NCBI GenBank assembly: GCA_963070105.1
Contig: OY718804.1
Coordinates: 7,091,317-7,155,316 of the forward strand
Length of the DNA stretch: 64,000 nucleotides
Source: Litomosoides sigmodontis
Taxonomy: Eukaryota; Nematoda; Chromadorea; Rhabditida; Onchocercidae
Direction of reading: 5' to 3'
Shown here: piece by piece, positions 63,521 through 64,000 of the stretch
How the letters are laid out: each line of letters begins with the position of its first letter
How positions within the stretch are numbered: position 1 is the first letter of the stretch
Program-made: the position numbers and the translations under genes
The notes under the pieces: model-generated
Told to the model about the DNA's origin: nothing
What the model saw: only the letters and a program-made list of their open reading frames with translations
The model's database searches: none

Positions 63521-64000
63521 GTAGTTCTTTTTGCTTTAGTTGTTTACTGTTTTTTTTTTGGATTTCTGCAACTAAATTTCAGATGTGGATAATCTGTATT
63601 CCATCCTGACAGCAACTGTCATTAGTAGATATACTACTATTAGATTGACTTTTTTGTCGGTAAAACTTGTGTTCTGAAAGCATGCATTAGTTCATTACGA
63701 TTTAGATTTAATCGGAATGCTATGCTTGCATGCAAAAGCATATTTTTTGAAGGATTGTTCTTGCCGTCTTTTAAGTGCAAGGATTGTTCACACAAAGTAC
63801 ATGAAGCTAGGTTGCGAATACATCATCTCTTATTTCATCCTGTTTATTCCTTTCAAATTAGAAAATTTTTATAATGTTATCTTGATTTTATACCGGAACA
63901 ATTCTCCTATAACTTTGTTCTAAGTCCATTTCTCCATGGGAAAAAGCATTTGAATAAAACTTGTAGGTGTATGAGATTCTCTCATACCACACTTTTTTTT
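63521..64000 (+). other. eIF3a intron running off the right edge
   Basis: T-rich sequence following the GTAGTT donor; no further eIF3a exon is recognisable before the window ends. Confidence 0.6.

Overview
This window reads as nuclear DNA of a nematode, most likely a filarial or other spirurid species. That placement is an inference from the protein sequences and gene architecture; no species-diagnostic marker was found. The DNA is AT-rich. Most genes have many exons joined by GT..(T)TTCAG-type introns, and several start codons lie a few bases after a bare TTTCAG/TTTTAG acceptor, which suggests spliced-leader trans-splicing. All exon models below were built by reading frames, splice signals and codon phase by hand. 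Coordinates given as joins are self-consistent in phase but have not been checked against RNA.

Layout, left to right. 0.1-1.6 kb (-): N-terminal exons of a family-92 glycosyltransferase that runs off the left edge. 1.8-2.25 kb: a roughly 420-bp hexanucleotide satellite. 6.5-7.5 kb (+): a UBE2L3/UBC-18-like E2 whose catalytic cysteine is replaced by serine. 8.0-11.7 kb (-): the large U2AF subunit (UAF-1). 12.5-16.0 kb (+): a short protein matching only the C-terminal part of the ribosome-biogenesis factor URB1. 16.9-20.0 kb (+): VMP1/EPG-3 (autophagy). 21.3-26.0 kb (+): glutamate decarboxylase (UNC-25, GABA synthesis). 27.2-28.7 kb (-): a cysteine-rich, possibly GPI-anchored protein. 30.8-39.1 kb (-): a head-to-tail run RPRD1, DRG2, SDHAF2, TM2D2. 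39.9-43.8 kb (+): poorly resolved candidate secreted/membrane genes among simple repeats. 44.6-47.0 kb (+): family-31 glycosyltransferase. 47.8-49.0 kb (-): dual-specificity phosphatase. 49.4-50.2 kb (+): Ly6/uPAR-like secreted protein. 51.9-58.3 kb (-): FAM173/ATPSCKMT lysine methyltransferase, whose 5.8-kb intron contains a complete intronless XPR1-type phosphate exporter on the same strand. 61.0 kb to the right edge (+): the N-terminal exons of eIF3a.

The genes are mostly unrelated housekeeping functions (splicing, transcription termination, translation, autophagy, mitochondrial assembly) with a few neuronal or surface genes. The four minus-strand genes from 30.8 to 39.1 kb could be co-transcribed. 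The points most worth a second look are the Cys-to-Ser E2, a cluster of 3' splice-site motifs inside one U2AF intron, the nested intronless XPR1 gene, and the truncated URB1. No rRNA, tRNA, CRISPR array, or convincing transposase or bacterial-type gene was seen.
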